DNA from: Methanoculleus oceani
GTDB taxonomy: Archaea > Halobacteriota > Methanomicrobia > Methanomicrobiales > Methanoculleaceae
Direction: 5' to 3'
Assembly: GCF_023702065.1 (NCBI RefSeq)
Contig: NZ_QFDM01000001.1
Location: forward strand, 496,001 to 560,000
Length of the DNA stretch: 64,000 nt
Positions 26,103-34,182 of the stretch are shown here, in pieces; the first letter of the stretch is position 1, and every line of letters starts with the position of its first letter. The notes under the pieces were generated by a model. The model was not told the DNA's origin, did not search any database, and worked only from the letters and a program-made list of their open reading frames with translations. The translations under genes and the position numbers were made by a program.

Positions 26103-27539
26103 ATGTGTGGTATCGTTGGCATCGTCGATGCTGGCGGTGTCTCGTTTCCGTTGTATTATGCCCTGTACGCTCTCCAGCACAGGGGGCAGGAGAGCGCAGG
26201 GATCTCTACTTTTGAAGGCACGACCCTGTACACGCATAAGGACCAGGGGCTCGTTGCCGAGGTGTTTAACAGCCACACCCTGCAGGAACTGCGGGGCAAC
26301 GCCGGAATCGGACACGTCCGCTACCCGACGACCGGGTCGAAGGTCCCGGAGAACGTTCAGCCGTTCAACTTCAGGTACCGGGGGCTCGACCTCTCTATCG
26401 CCCATAACGGCAACCTGGTCAACACGGACGAACTCCGGGAGGAGTACGAGCGCCGGGGGCAGATCTTCTGCACTACGACCGATACCGAGATTATCGGGAA
26501 CATCATCGCCGATGCGCTCCGGACCTCAAAGAGCATGGAGGATGCCGTCCGGCTCTGCATGCGGCGGCTGCGGGGTTCTTACGCCACCGTCGCGCTCTTG
26601 AACGATACCATCTATGCCTTCCGCGACCCGCTCGGCATCAAACCGCTCTGCATCGGGAGGCTCGACCACGGCTACATCGTCGCATCGGAGAGCGTGGCGA
26701 TCGATGCACTGGACGGCACGTTCATCCGGGACGTGCTGCCGGGAGAACTCATCCGTATCGATGCAAACGGGCTCTCGTCCGTCCAGGTCGCGACCGCGAA
26801 CAGGAGGGCGCACTGCATCTTCGAGTACATCTACTTCGCACGCGCCGACTCGGTCATGGACGGGACGCTGGTCTATGACGTGCGGCGCCGGATCGGGCAG
26901 AAACTCTATGATGCGAACCCCGTCGAAGCGGATACGGTCTGTCCGGTCCCCGACTCCGGCATCGCGTACGCCGCCGGTTACGCCGAGCGGTCCGGGATCC
27001 CGTTCGTCGAGGGGCTGATGAAGAACCGCTACATGGGCCGGACGTTCATCATGCCGACCCAGCAGCAGCGGGAGCGGGCGGTCCGGATCAAACTCAACAC
27101 CGTCAGGGGAAACCTCAAAGACAAAAGGGTGGTCCTCATCGACGATAGCATCGTCCGGGGGACGACGTCCCGCCGGATCGTGAACATGATCCGGGACGCG
27201 GGGACGGAAGAGATCCATCTCCGGGTCGGCTCCCCGCCGATCGTTGCCCCCTGCTACCTCGGGGTAGATATGCCCACCCGCGCGGAACTGATCGCGAGCG
27301 GCAAAGAGATCGAGGCGGTGCGGGCGAGCATCGGTGCGACGTCGCTCACCTACATCCCGCTCGAGGATCTGGTGGAGGCGATCGGGTGCGGTGAGCGGAA
27401 CCTCTGTATCGGGTGCCTGACCGGGTGCTACCCGGTGGATATCAACGGGGAGAAGAGCTGCCACTCTATCGTGGACTACGTGGCCGGAACCCACCAGTCC
27501 GACCTCTCGACCTTCAGGACCGGGAAGGAACGGACTTGA
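26103..27539 (+). CDS. purF: Amidophosphoribosyltransferase
   Basis: This 478-residue enzyme starts MCGIVGIVDAGG. Cys2 is the N-terminal nucleophile of the glutaminase domain with no propeptide beyond Met. Glutamine-site motifs include GIGHVRYPTTGS and FNFRYRGLDLSIAHNGNL. The phosphoribosyltransferase domain has the PRPP motif KRVVLIDDSIVRGTTSRRIV, and CIGCLTGCYPVD at the C-terminus may bind the Fe-S cluster seen in some PurF. It makes phosphoribosylamine, the first step of purine synthesis. Its stop codon lies 5 nt from the hairpin end of the insertion element. Confidence 0.95.
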   Translation: MCGIVGIVDAGGVSFPLYYALYALQHRGQESAGISTFEGTTLYTHKDQGLVAEVFNSHTLQELRGNAGIGHVRYPTTGSKVPENVQPFNFRYRGLDLSIAHNGNLVNTDELREEYERRGQIFCTTTDTEIIGNIIADALRTSKSMEDAVRLCMRRLRGSYATVALLNDTIYAFRDPLGIKPLCIGRLDHGYIVASESVAIDALDGTFIRDVLPGELIRIDANGLSSVQVATANRRAHCIFEYIYFARADSVMDGTLVYDVRRRIGQKLYDANPVEADTVCPVPDSGIAYAAGYAERSGIPFVEGLMKNRYMGRTFIMPTQQQRERAVRIKLNTVRGNLKDKRVVLIDDSIVRGTTSRRIVNMIRDAGTEEIHLRVGSPPIVAPCYLGVDMPTRAELIASGKEIEAVRASIGATSLTYIPLEDLVEAIGCGERNLCIGCLTGCYPVDINGEKSCHSIVDYVAGTHQSDLSTFRTGKERT

Positions 27540-27543
27540 CACT

Positions 27544-27564
27544 CTCCCCGGCTAAAGTCGGGAG
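27544..27564 (-). repeat. Right-end hairpin of the IS605-type element
   Basis: CTCCC and CGGGAG pair around a loop holding the tnpB stop. In active relatives such subterminal hairpins are recognised by TnpA, and the same region forms the end of the TnpB guide RNA. Confidence 0.6.
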
Positions 27565-28706
27565 ATTCTTGCTTCGTTGACCGGGACTTGCACCGCCGGA
27601 ATTGGCGGTGTAGCGATCCCGATCTCCACAAGCGTAGATTCGGGTGTGCCCCACCCTACGGATGCTCGTTTCAGGATATTTTGTGCGGCGTTCAGATCCC
27701 GGGGAACAGTACACCCACAGACCGGACATGCATGGGTCCGCTGCCCGAGATCCTTCTTCTCTCGGTGCCCGCAGCGGAAACAGTCCTGAGTCGTATAGGC
27801 TGGCTCGACCAGATGCACATACTTACCAGCATTCGCAGCTTTGTACTGTATGAACTCTCTGGCCTTATACTACGCGGCATCGAGAATAGCTTTGGATCTG
27901 CCGCGTAGCTTCGACTCTAAAGACTCGACCATCGGTTTGATGTTGAGGTGTTCCAGAGCAATGTAGTCGTAGTTATCGACATAGTGTCGGCTCCACTTGT
28001 GCAGGAAATCGTTTCTCCGGTTCTCGACCAGCTCGTGGATCCGAGCGACCCGGATCCGCTGTTTCCGGCGGTTCCGGCCCCCGTCCACTGCCCGAGATAA
28101 CTTTCTCTGGGCCCGGCGGAGCCGTTGTGCGGCCTTCCTGACGTTGTGCGGGTGCGGGAAGACCGTGCCCTCGGTGTCGGTAGAGAAGTTCTCCAGGTTC
28201 AGGTCGATCCCGACCGCCCGGGTGCCGGTCGTCGGTTCCGGGATATCGGGGGTTTCGGAGATGATCGCCACAAACCACCGGTGAGCGGGAGTATGCTTGA
28301 TCACGATCTGCTTGATCCTTCCAGGAACCGGGCGGCTGAGCTCGATCCGCATCTCCCCGATCTTGCTCAGCCAGAGGCGGTTGCCCGTGAGCCGGAACCC
28401 CGTCTGTTCGTAGATCATCGAGTTGACCCACTTCTTCCGGAGCTTGCCGACCTTTCTCCCCTTTTCCTTCAGTTTTCTGAGAGCACGGAGGTTGTGGACG
28501 ATCTGCTGGATGACGTTCTGCAGAACCTTGCTGTGGACCTCCTTCAGCTCAGGATACTCGGCTTTCAACTTCGGGAGACAGGAGTCCCGATACATCTTGT
28601 TCTCAAGACACCAGTTCCGGACAAAGGAGCATCTCGCAAAGCCGGTGAACAGCCGCCCGGCAACCTTCTGCGAGGGGTAGATCCGATATCTGGTGACGTA
28701 TCGCAT
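27552..28706 (-). pseudogene. tnpB: TnpB (RuvC-like RNA-guided nuclease family) with an in-frame amber stop
   Basis: One continuous frame of 383 codons reads as TnpB except for TAG at 27870-27872. Before it are the basic N-terminus, RuvC-I Asp168 (VGIDLN) and RuvC-II Glu252 (ALEHLNI). After it, without frame change, come YKAREFIQYKAANAGKYV, the zinc ribbon Cys309/312/327/330 (CFRCGH, CPVCGC) and RuvC-III Asp337 (PRDLNAAQNIL). Relatives usually have Trp or a similar residue at the amber position (DAAW or DAGW), so TGG to TAG is likely. As read, translation ends after 278 residues and lacks the zinc ribbon and third catalytic residue. Confidence 0.85.
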
Positions 28707-28780
28707 TGCGAACTCTAGGGTTCCATGGGCGCTCAGCAGGCTATAGAGTATCGCGTGCGGGGTGAAAGTGTTCTGACCAA

Positions 28781-28829
28781 GGGGTGCAATTCATCCCCAC
28801 GGCTCAAGCCGGGGGCTTTCTTGCACCCC
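28781..28829 (-). repeat. Nested hairpin, probable left end of the IS605-type element
   Basis: GGGGTGCAA (28781-28789) pairs with TTGCACCCC (28821-28829). Between them CCCC-ACGGCTCAAGCCG-GGGG forms a second stem. It lies about 75-120 nt upstream of tnpB. Confidence 0.5.
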
Positions 28830-29127
28830 TTGAACCCCGGATCTGTAAGCGACTTCTCCCGGCTGTGGTTCTCCCCCCTCTCTTTTATCTCCGGGACCGA
28901 GCGCGCTTCTCACCGAGAACTCCCAGGCACCGCCAGAACCGCGGATCTCGGGAAGAACCGGTTGCTCCGGTCACTCACATCGGCCGGGCCACCCGTCCTA
29001 AAGCACCTGCGCGCGCGTTTGGGGGCCGTTTTCGGGCCCATTGGCACAGAGCGTGCAGGAAAACGGCATTGTGGAGCGGAAGACAAACAACGAATACAAA
29101 AGCGCGAAACCATCAGAGAACCGAACA
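28830..29127. other. Gap with no identifiable gene
   Basis: Between the insertion element and the tRNA I see no frame with a start, ribosome binding site and recognisable product on either strand. Confidence 0.5.
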
Positions 29128-29202
29128 TAGCGAGGGATGGATTTGAACCATCGATCTACGGGTTATGAGCCCGCCGGGATTTCCTGACTACCCCACCTCG
29201 CT
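29128..29202 (-). tRNA. Initiator tRNA-Met (anticodon CAU)
   Basis: The 75-nt minus-strand sequence folds as a full cloverleaf. The acceptor AGCGAGG/CCTCGCT has an A1-U72 pair, the anticodon arm GCGGG-CTCATAA-CCCGT has the run of G-C pairs typical of initiators, and the T-arm contains GGTTCAAATCC. The discriminator is A and no CCA is encoded. There is no intron. The A-U first pair and GGG/CCC anticodon stem mark it as initiator rather than elongator. Confidence 0.95.
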
Positions 29203-29237
29203 TCCCATCTGTGAGGTATATACCATTGTTTTCAAGA

Positions 29238-29248
29238 GGATATATACC
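29238..29248 (-). promoter_or_regulatory. TATA box of initiator tRNA
   Basis: GGTATATATCC on the minus strand is centred 41 nt before the mature 5' end, which allows a leader of about 15 nt. A second TATA-like GGTATATACC at 29215-29224 is too close to the tRNA to direct its start. Confidence 0.5.
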
Positions 29249-29259
29249 TTTCCGCGGGC

Positions 29260-29480
29260 CGAATCGGCGCATCGAAGCCTGATGGCTTCTCACACTCTGG
29301 TTCTCGAAACCCGAAGGGTTTCTCAAACTCCGTCCTTTCGGGACGTCGTTCTAACGAACCCTCGCATCCTGCGGAGCGTCGCCGTTCGAAACCCTTCGGG
29401 TTTCTCATGCTCCGCTCCCGCCCGTCGTTACTCGAAAACGCTTCGCGTTTTCTCGAACTCCCGCCGCTCGCCATGCTCGC
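29260..29480. repeat. Cluster of small hairpins, dispersed element copy 2
   Basis: At least six short palindromes with loops like GAA or TTCG follow one another: GAAACC-CGAA-GGGTTTC, GTCC-TTTC-GGGAC, GAAACCC-TTC-GGGTTTC, GAAAACGC-TTC-GCGTTTTC and related ones, separated by CG-rich spacers. In reverse complement the block shares GGTTCGTTAGAAC and the AACGCGAAGCGTTTTCGA module with copy 1 after purM. It lies between tRNA-Met and thioredoxin. Confidence 0.75.
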
Positions 29481-29537
29481 GCCAGTCGTCCCCATAATCC
29501 AATCATTTAATACGAGCGGACAGCATAATTCCGCTGT

Positions 29538-29954
29538 ATGGAAGAAAAGAGGCCGGTGGACGACGACCTGCAGCGTCTCCGGGAAGAGCGCCTCCGGGAA
29601 CTCGAAGCGCGGATCCAGGGCACCACGGGCGGTGTCATCGAGGTCGTCGACGACACGTTCCGGGAGACTCTACAAAAGCATCCTTCGCTGGTCGTCGACG
29701 TCTGGGCGGAATGGTGCGGTCCCTGCCGGATGGTGGCCCCGGCTATCGAGGACCTTGCGCGTGATTTCTCCGGCAGGGTGACCTTCGGCAAGTGCAACGT
29801 CGACCAGAACCCTGCCATGGCAGGGAGCTTCAGCATCACCGCGATACCGACGCTCCTGTTCTTCGCGAACGGCATGCTTGTCGACCGGGCGGTCGGTGCG
29901 CTCCCGAAAGAGGCCATCAAAGCAAGGGTCATGCGGGCCTTCGACACCGGTTAA
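29538..29954 (+). CDS. trxA: Thioredoxin
   Basis: This 138-residue thioredoxin has active site WCGPC (Cys60, Cys63) in VVDVWAEWCGPCRMVAP, the conserved cis-Pro region TAIPTLLFFANG and the GALPKEAIK end. An extra charged N-terminal helix of about 30 residues (LQRLREERLRELEARIQG) precedes the fold, as seen in several methanogen thioredoxins. It reduces protein disulfides in the cytoplasm. The stop overlaps by 4 nt the end of the convergent pterin-dehydratase-like gene. Confidence 0.93.
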   Translation: MEEKRPVDDDLQRLREERLRELEARIQGTTGGVIEVVDDTFRETLQKHPSLVVDVWAEWCGPCRMVAPAIEDLARDFSGRVTFGKCNVDQNPAMAGSFSITAIPTLLFFANGMLVDRAVGALPKEAIKARVMRAFDTG

Positions 29955-30298
29955 AGGTCCGCCCCCTGCCGGGACCTGAGCCACCCGGAGAGCCGTGCGG
30001 CCATGATAAAGTCGTTCCGGGAGAGCCCGCCGATGGCGTAGGTGTACCAGGCGACATACACGAACCTGCCTTCGTGGATGCCGATATCCGGGAGATGGTT
30101 CTCCCGCGCGGAGAACACGGCGACCTCGCGGAGGAATTTCACGGCGTCACAGAACTCCTTGCAGGCGAACCGGGCGCAGAGGCGCCCGCCTTCGATCGAC
30201 CAGTCCGGGACCTCCGATGCGAGGTCGGCGATCTCCCGCCGGGTCAGCGGTGCCGTATCCGCGACATCCGGGCTGATCGCCTCAGACGAAAGATCCAT
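29951..30298 (-). CDS. Pterin-4a-carbinolamine dehydratase-like protein
   Basis: The 115 residues carry the family core VPDWSIEGGRLCARFACKEFCDAVKFLREVAVFSARENHLPDIGI, then VYVAWYTYAIGGLSRNDFIMAARL. The canonical active site has two adjacent His before PD (HHPD-like) and a later TH. Here it reads ENHLPDI and WYTYAIGG, so only one His is in place. Dehydration of 4a-hydroxypterin is therefore not certain. Archaeal homologues lie outside known phenylalanine hydroxylase pathways. It is convergent with thioredoxin. Confidence 0.8.
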   Translation of the reverse strand: MDLSSEAISPDVADTAPLTRREIADLASEVPDWSIEGGRLCARFACKEFCDAVKFLREVAVFSARENHLPDIGIHEGRFVYVAWYTYAIGGLSRNDFIMAARLSGWLRSRQGADL

Positions 30299-30410
30299 GG
30301 TGATCCCTCACCGGGCAGGGTGAAAAAGGTTCTTCTTCAGCAGGGGGCCGGGGAGACGCTGCCGTTCCCCCCCGGGCCGCATGTGGTTCCGGCAGAAGGT
30401 CCGCCAGGCT

Positions 30411-30980
30411 TCAGTGCAGTTTCCCGATCAGGAACGCCACGTTCGCGGCGAACCGCCGGACCGTTCTCATCCCTTCTTCGTCGTTTAAGGCTTCTCCCGG
30501 CGCTCGCCCGAAGACCATGTTCCAGTAGGTCGAGCCCGGCACGATCATGTCGTTGATCAGGTAAAACATCAGCATCTCCTGGAGCGTGGCGGTATGCCCG
30601 CCCCGCCGCGCCACGGCGATCGGGCCGCCCACCTTCCGGGAGAGGAACGAGTCCGACGACATCGAGACCATCCCGATCCGTTGCAGCGCCGACATGACGT
30701 CGCCCCGTGCAGTCCCGAAGTAGACCGGGGCGCCGACGATGAACCCGTCAGCCTCCCGGATCTTCGCGATGATCTCGTTTAAGCCGTCATCGAGGGCGCA
30801 CTCCCCCCCGGTGCAGAGCCCGCAGGCGGTGCAGGAGAGGATGCGCATCTCCGCAAGCAGTACGGTCTCGGTCTCAATACCCTCGCGCTCGAGAACCTTT
30901 GCACACTCCCTGAGCACCAGTGCGGTGTTCCCCTCGAGCCGGGGACTCCCGCAGAGGAGCAATACTTTTCCGTTCGTCAT
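30411..30980 (-). CDS. Iron-sulfur flavoprotein / NADPH-dependent FMN reductase family
   Basis: The 189-residue flavodoxin-fold protein begins KVLLLCGSPRLEGNTALVLREC (phosphate-binding loop GSPR-XGNT), has a compact cysteine motif CTACGLCTGGEC for a 4Fe-4S cluster, and ADGFIVGAPVYFGTARGDVMSAL. This matches iron-sulfur flavoproteins of methanogens, dimeric electron carriers linked to oxidative-stress defence. Its start lies 1 nt after the DUF362 gene's stop, so the two probably form one transcript. Confidence 0.88.
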   Translation of the reverse strand: MTNGKVLLLCGSPRLEGNTALVLRECAKVLEREGIETETVLLAEMRILSCTACGLCTGGECALDDGLNEIIAKIREADGFIVGAPVYFGTARGDVMSALQRIGMVSMSSDSFLSRKVGGPIAVARRGGHTATLQEMLMFYLINDMIVPGSTYWNMVFGRAPGEALNDEEGMRTVRRFAANVAFLIGKLH

Positions 30981-30981
30981 C

Positions 30982-32085
30982 TTACACCTCGATCAGCCGG
31001 TAAGAGGCATCGCCAAGCCCGATCCGGGCAGCGTAGGCGATCTGGTATCTGCCGTCCGTGTAGTCCCAGACCCCCTTAAACTTGTCCTCCCCGGGAGCGA
31101 AGTTCTCCGCAAGCAGTGTCCGGGCAAACCCGAGCTCGCTGTTGACGAGGTCGAGGCTCGCGTGGTCGATCGCAACCGGGTCGGTGGAGGCGAGGATCCC
31201 GATGTCGGGGACGATCGCCGCGTCGCTCCAGGGGACGCAGTCGCAGTCGGGGGTGATGTTGAGGAGGAAATTGATGTAGCCCACCCTCCCGGATTTACCG
31301 CGGACAGCACCGAGAGCGTATTCACAGAGCCTCTCAAGGAACGGCCGGATCTCCGTCGTCCAGTCGAACTCGATCGCTCCCGCCTCGCAGGATCGCATGC
31401 AGTCGCCGCACCCGACGCAGTGCTCCGGGTTGAACTGCGCCCGTCCGTCGACGATGGTCATCGCCGCCTGCGGGCAGACCTGGGTGCACCTGCCGCATCC
31501 GATGCAGTTCTCGCTCTCCAGGAGCGGCCGGCCGGCGTGCTGCTCCGCCTTCCCGGAGGGCGGGGCACAACCCATCGCCAGGTTCTTGATCGCCCCCCCA
31601 AACCCGGCGAGGTCGTGGCCTTTGACATGCGAGAGGACGATCATACTGTCGGCGTCGAGGATGTTCCCGGCTATACGGACACTCCGGAAGTGGCTGGCGT
31701 CGATGGCGACTTCTCCCCAGTACCCGCCCCGCAACCCGTCGGCGACGATCACCGGGGCGCCGACCACGGCGTAGTCGAACCCGTGCTCGATGGCAGTGAC
31801 GGTATGCCTGACGGCGTCGGCCCTGCTCCCCGCATAAAGGGTGCCGGTATCGGTGATGAACGGGTGCGCCCGACGCTCCTTCACCTTATCGACCACCTGC
31901 CGGGCAAAGACCGGGTGGACGTAGGTGTCGCACCCACGCTCCCCGGCGTGCAGTTTGATGGCCGCAAGGTCCCCCGGCCGGATCACCTCCGCAAACCCGG
32001 CTGCATCGAAGAGGCGGCGGATCTTCTGTACTTTGCTCTCGTGGTGGCTTCTCGCCCTGAGATTCGCGAAATAGACGTCTGCCAT
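30982..32085 (-). CDS. DUF362 family ferredoxin-domain protein
   Basis: The protein has 367 residues from ATG 32085 with an AGGGAG-type site upstream. The DUF362 core reads AAIKLHAGERGCDTYVHPVFARQVVD, FITDTGTLYAGSR and MIVLSHVKGHDLAGFGGAIKNLAMG. A two-cluster ferredoxin insert follows (CIGCGRCTQVCP and CVGCGDCMRSCE), then the C-terminal DUF362 part NITPDCDCVPWSDAAIVPDIGILASTDPVAID. The family is widespread in anaerobes, and its reaction is not established. Together with the downstream iron-sulfur flavoprotein it suggests a redox function. Confidence 0.88.
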   Translation of the reverse strand: MADVYFANLRARSHHESKVQKIRRLFDAAGFAEVIRPGDLAAIKLHAGERGCDTYVHPVFARQVVDKVKERRAHPFITDTGTLYAGSRADAVRHTVTAIEHGFDYAVVGAPVIVADGLRGGYWGEVAIDASHFRSVRIAGNILDADSMIVLSHVKGHDLAGFGGAIKNLAMGCAPPSGKAEQHAGRPLLESENCIGCGRCTQVCPQAAMTIVDGRAQFNPEHCVGCGDCMRSCEAGAIEFDWTTEIRPFLERLCEYALGAVRGKSGRVGYINFLLNITPDCDCVPWSDAAIVPDIGILASTDPVAIDHASLDLVNSELGFARTLLAENFAPGEDKFKGVWDYTDGRYQIAYAARIGLGDASYRLIEV

Positions 32086-32216
32086 CGCTATCTGCTCCCT
32101 CTGGGGTACTCTCTCGCCGGAAGATAAGGATTGTGCCTGCACACCTCCCCTCCGGGTTGCTGGAAGCCCGGCCGCTTCTGCACCGGCAACCCTGCGGTGG
32201 GGGTAACGGCCGGGGT

Positions 32217-32699
32217 CTACAGCCCGGCTCTCCGGCGCATCGGCCGAACTTCCGCGCCCTCCAGGTTCCCCGCCGCCCAGGTGTAGCGTTCGCGGGTACC
32301 GGATGGAAGGTCGCGTTCCGGTATCGAGATGAACCCGAACCCCGCGTAAAATCCGGCCAGGCTCTCGACTGCGTACATAAAGAGGTCGTCGTTGTGGCAG
32401 GCCACGACCAGAGCGTTCACCGCCATGCGGGCATACCCCCTGCCGCGACAGGTTTCGGACGTGAAGACGCCGTCCACCTCCATGCTGCCGTCGGGGTGTC
32501 TCCTGCACCGGGCGAGAGAGACGATTGTCCCTGCAAGGAAGACCGCAAAGACCCTGTCCCGGTCGGGGTCGCCTACCGTACCGTGGTAATCGCGCCAGAC
32601 CTCGTTCGCCGCGGAGAACTCCACGCTCCCGAGTTCACGGACCACCGGCCCGATGCCGGCCGCCCTGATCTCAATTCCTGAAAGAACAGCAGTTATCAT
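32217..32699 (-). CDS. GNAT-family acetyltransferase
   Basis: The 160 residues start at ATG 32699 with GAGGTG seven bases upstream. The GNAT acetyl-CoA site is VDGVFTSETCRGRGYARMAVNALV, and the C-terminal FYAGFGFISIPERDLPSGTRERY fits motif B. The gene starts 10 nt after the preceding sensor kinase gene's stop, so it is probably at the end of the chemosensory transcript. The substrate is unknown. Confidence 0.85.
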   Translation of the reverse strand: MITAVLSGIEIRAAGIGPVVRELGSVEFSAANEVWRDYHGTVGDPDRDRVFAVFLAGTIVSLARCRRHPDGSMEVDGVFTSETCRGRGYARMAVNALVVACHNDDLFMYAVESLAGFYAGFGFISIPERDLPSGTRERYTWAAGNLEGAEVRPMRRRAGL

Positions 32700-32709
32700 T
32701 CCGAGCACC

Positions 32710-34116
32710 TCAGACAATCCTGTATCCTTCGGACGGCACGAGGATCTCAAACTTCGCTCCTGATCCGAATGTTCCGGTCTCGCGAATTGCGATCCCGGTT
32801 ATGGCAAGTATCTCGTGGGCGAGGAAGAGTCCGTGCCCGTACCCGTCCGGGTTCTGGATGAAGAGCTTCTCCTTCTCCGCGTCGGTGATGCCGGTCCCGT
32901 CGTCCTCGACGATGATTGCACAGCCTTCCGGGCGCAGTTGATAGGTGATGACGATCCGGGTCGCCCCCGTCGCCGGATCCAGGGCGTTCTCAAAGAGGTG
33001 GGTAAAGACCGTCTCCAGATGGGGGTCGGCGAAGACCTCGAGCCGCTCCGTCCATGCCTGGAGGGAGACGGCACCAAAGGAGAGGCCCTCGGCCGCGTTC
33101 CGGATGGTCTTCTGCACGGGGATCCATGCCGGCGGCGATGCCCCGATATCGCGGAACTCGCGGGAGATCTCGATCTGCCGCCGGATACCGTTTGCAGCAT
33201 CGTTTAAGTCGTCGATGAAGGAGAGGATCTCGGGATCGTCGAACTTCATCACGCCCACCGAGAGATGCCCGTACAGGATTGCAAGCCGGTTCGAGAGGTC
33301 GGTGCGAAGGATTCCCGAGAGGGTGTTGAGCTGGCGGCTGGCGTTCTGAAGCGCAGCCTCCGTCATGACCTCGTCGCTGACGTCCCGGATGGACTCGATA
33401 GCTCCGGTGACCTTGCCGCTCCGGTCGAGAAGCGCGGTCGCTGCGAACCTGATATGTGCCCCCCGCCCGTTCCGGAGACAGGGGGCGAGGACCTCCGAGA
33501 CGAGAGTGTTCCCCTCTCTCCTGATCGAAGGGTACCCTGCCTCGGGGTCGCCACGGAGGATCCGGTCTGCGAGCAGCGCCCGTCGCTCGCCGTAGAAGGG
33601 CAGTGCGTAATCATAGTCCCCCCGGCCGAGCATGGCATCCTTCTTCACCCCCGTCATCGCTTCGATCGCGCGGTTCCAGGCGATGACCCTCCCCTCGCGG
33701 TCGATGGCAAAGGTCGCGTCGGGCAGAAACTCGATGATCTCGTTCATCTGCTGTTCGGACTCCCGGAGTCTCGTTGAGAGGAGCGCGACCACGCCGCCGA
33801 CGAGGACGAGGAAGACCGCACGAGGGAGTATGGTGAGAGCAAACAGCGGAGCGGACGGGGAGAGGAGGAAGACCGTGACGGCGTAGGCCGCCGCGAGGCA
33901 CACGGAGAAGATGATGCCGCGCCGTGGATACCAGTAGCTCGCGAGGATGATCGGGATGCTGAGCGGGAGGGCGGGGAGGGGGAGGAGACCTTCCGGGGCA
34001 CCGAGGACCAGGCCGAGCAGGTTCCCGCCGAGGGTCAGCACGGTCAGCACTGCGATGAGCGCGATCCGGTTACGCGCATCGGGGAGGAACGTGGTGAGGG
34101 AATTTCCGACGTTCAT
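32710..34116 (-). CDS. Membrane PAS sensor kinase-like protein lacking the phospho-acceptor His
   Basis: The 468 residues begin with about four hydrophobic helices (residues 18-115). A PAS domain follows (IIEFLPDATFAIDREGRVIAWNRAIEAMTG), then a dimerisation region and an HATPase (LFENALDPATG, VEDDGTGITDAEKEKLF, GYGHGLFLAHEILAITG). The paralogous kinase next to it has ITRHDLLNQL; here the same place reads ILRTDLSNRL, so His is replaced by Thr. It is probably a pseudokinase or modulator that binds ATP without autophosphorylation. It belongs to the chemosensory cluster by strand and spacing. Confidence 0.85.
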   Translation of the reverse strand: MNVGNSLTTFLPDARNRIALIAVLTVLTLGGNLLGLVLGAPEGLLPLPALPLSIPIILASYWYPRRGIIFSVCLAAAYAVTVFLLSPSAPLFALTILPRAVFLVLVGGVVALLSTRLRESEQQMNEIIEFLPDATFAIDREGRVIAWNRAIEAMTGVKKDAMLGRGDYDYALPFYGERRALLADRILRGDPEAGYPSIRREGNTLVSEVLAPCLRNGRGAHIRFAATALLDRSGKVTGAIESIRDVSDEVMTEAALQNASRQLNTLSGILRTDLSNRLAILYGHLSVGVMKFDDPEILSFIDDLNDAANGIRRQIEISREFRDIGASPPAWIPVQKTIRNAAEGLSFGAVSLQAWTERLEVFADPHLETVFTHLFENALDPATGATRIVITYQLRPEGCAIIVEDDGTGITDAEKEKLFIQNPDGYGHGLFLAHEILAITGIAIRETGTFGSGAKFEILVPSEGYRIV

Positions 34117-34182
34117 GGGAAGACCTGCGGCTGTGGTTTCGCCCTGGATCGGGAGTTCGCTCCCGGCCGGCGGTGCCTGTGT

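Larger units (their letters stand above)
27540..28829 (-). mobile_element. IS200/IS605-group element carrying a TnpB gene only
   Basis: The unit comprises a minus-strand tnpB with a hairpin just at its 3' end (27544-27564, tnpB stop codon in the loop) and a nested hairpin upstream of its 5' end (28781-28829). No tnpA is present, no terminal inverted repeats and no target duplication are visible, as expected for the IS605/IS1341 type. The exact left boundary is uncertain. It could not move unless a TnpA is supplied elsewhere. Confidence 0.75.

Noticed and set aside
26526-27542. 338-codon minus-strand open frame
   Set aside because: Antisense of purF, no recognisable protein.
27870-27872. Pyrrolysine codon in TnpB
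   Set aside because: Pyrrolysine is known in methylamine methyltransferases and some other proteins of organisms with pyl genes. None are seen here, and the position is normally Trp in the family, so a nonsense mutation is simpler.
28781-28829. Nested hairpin as transcription terminator or riboswitch
   Set aside because: No T-run follows and there is no downstream gene on the plus strand. Position relative to tnpB fits an IS605-type end better.
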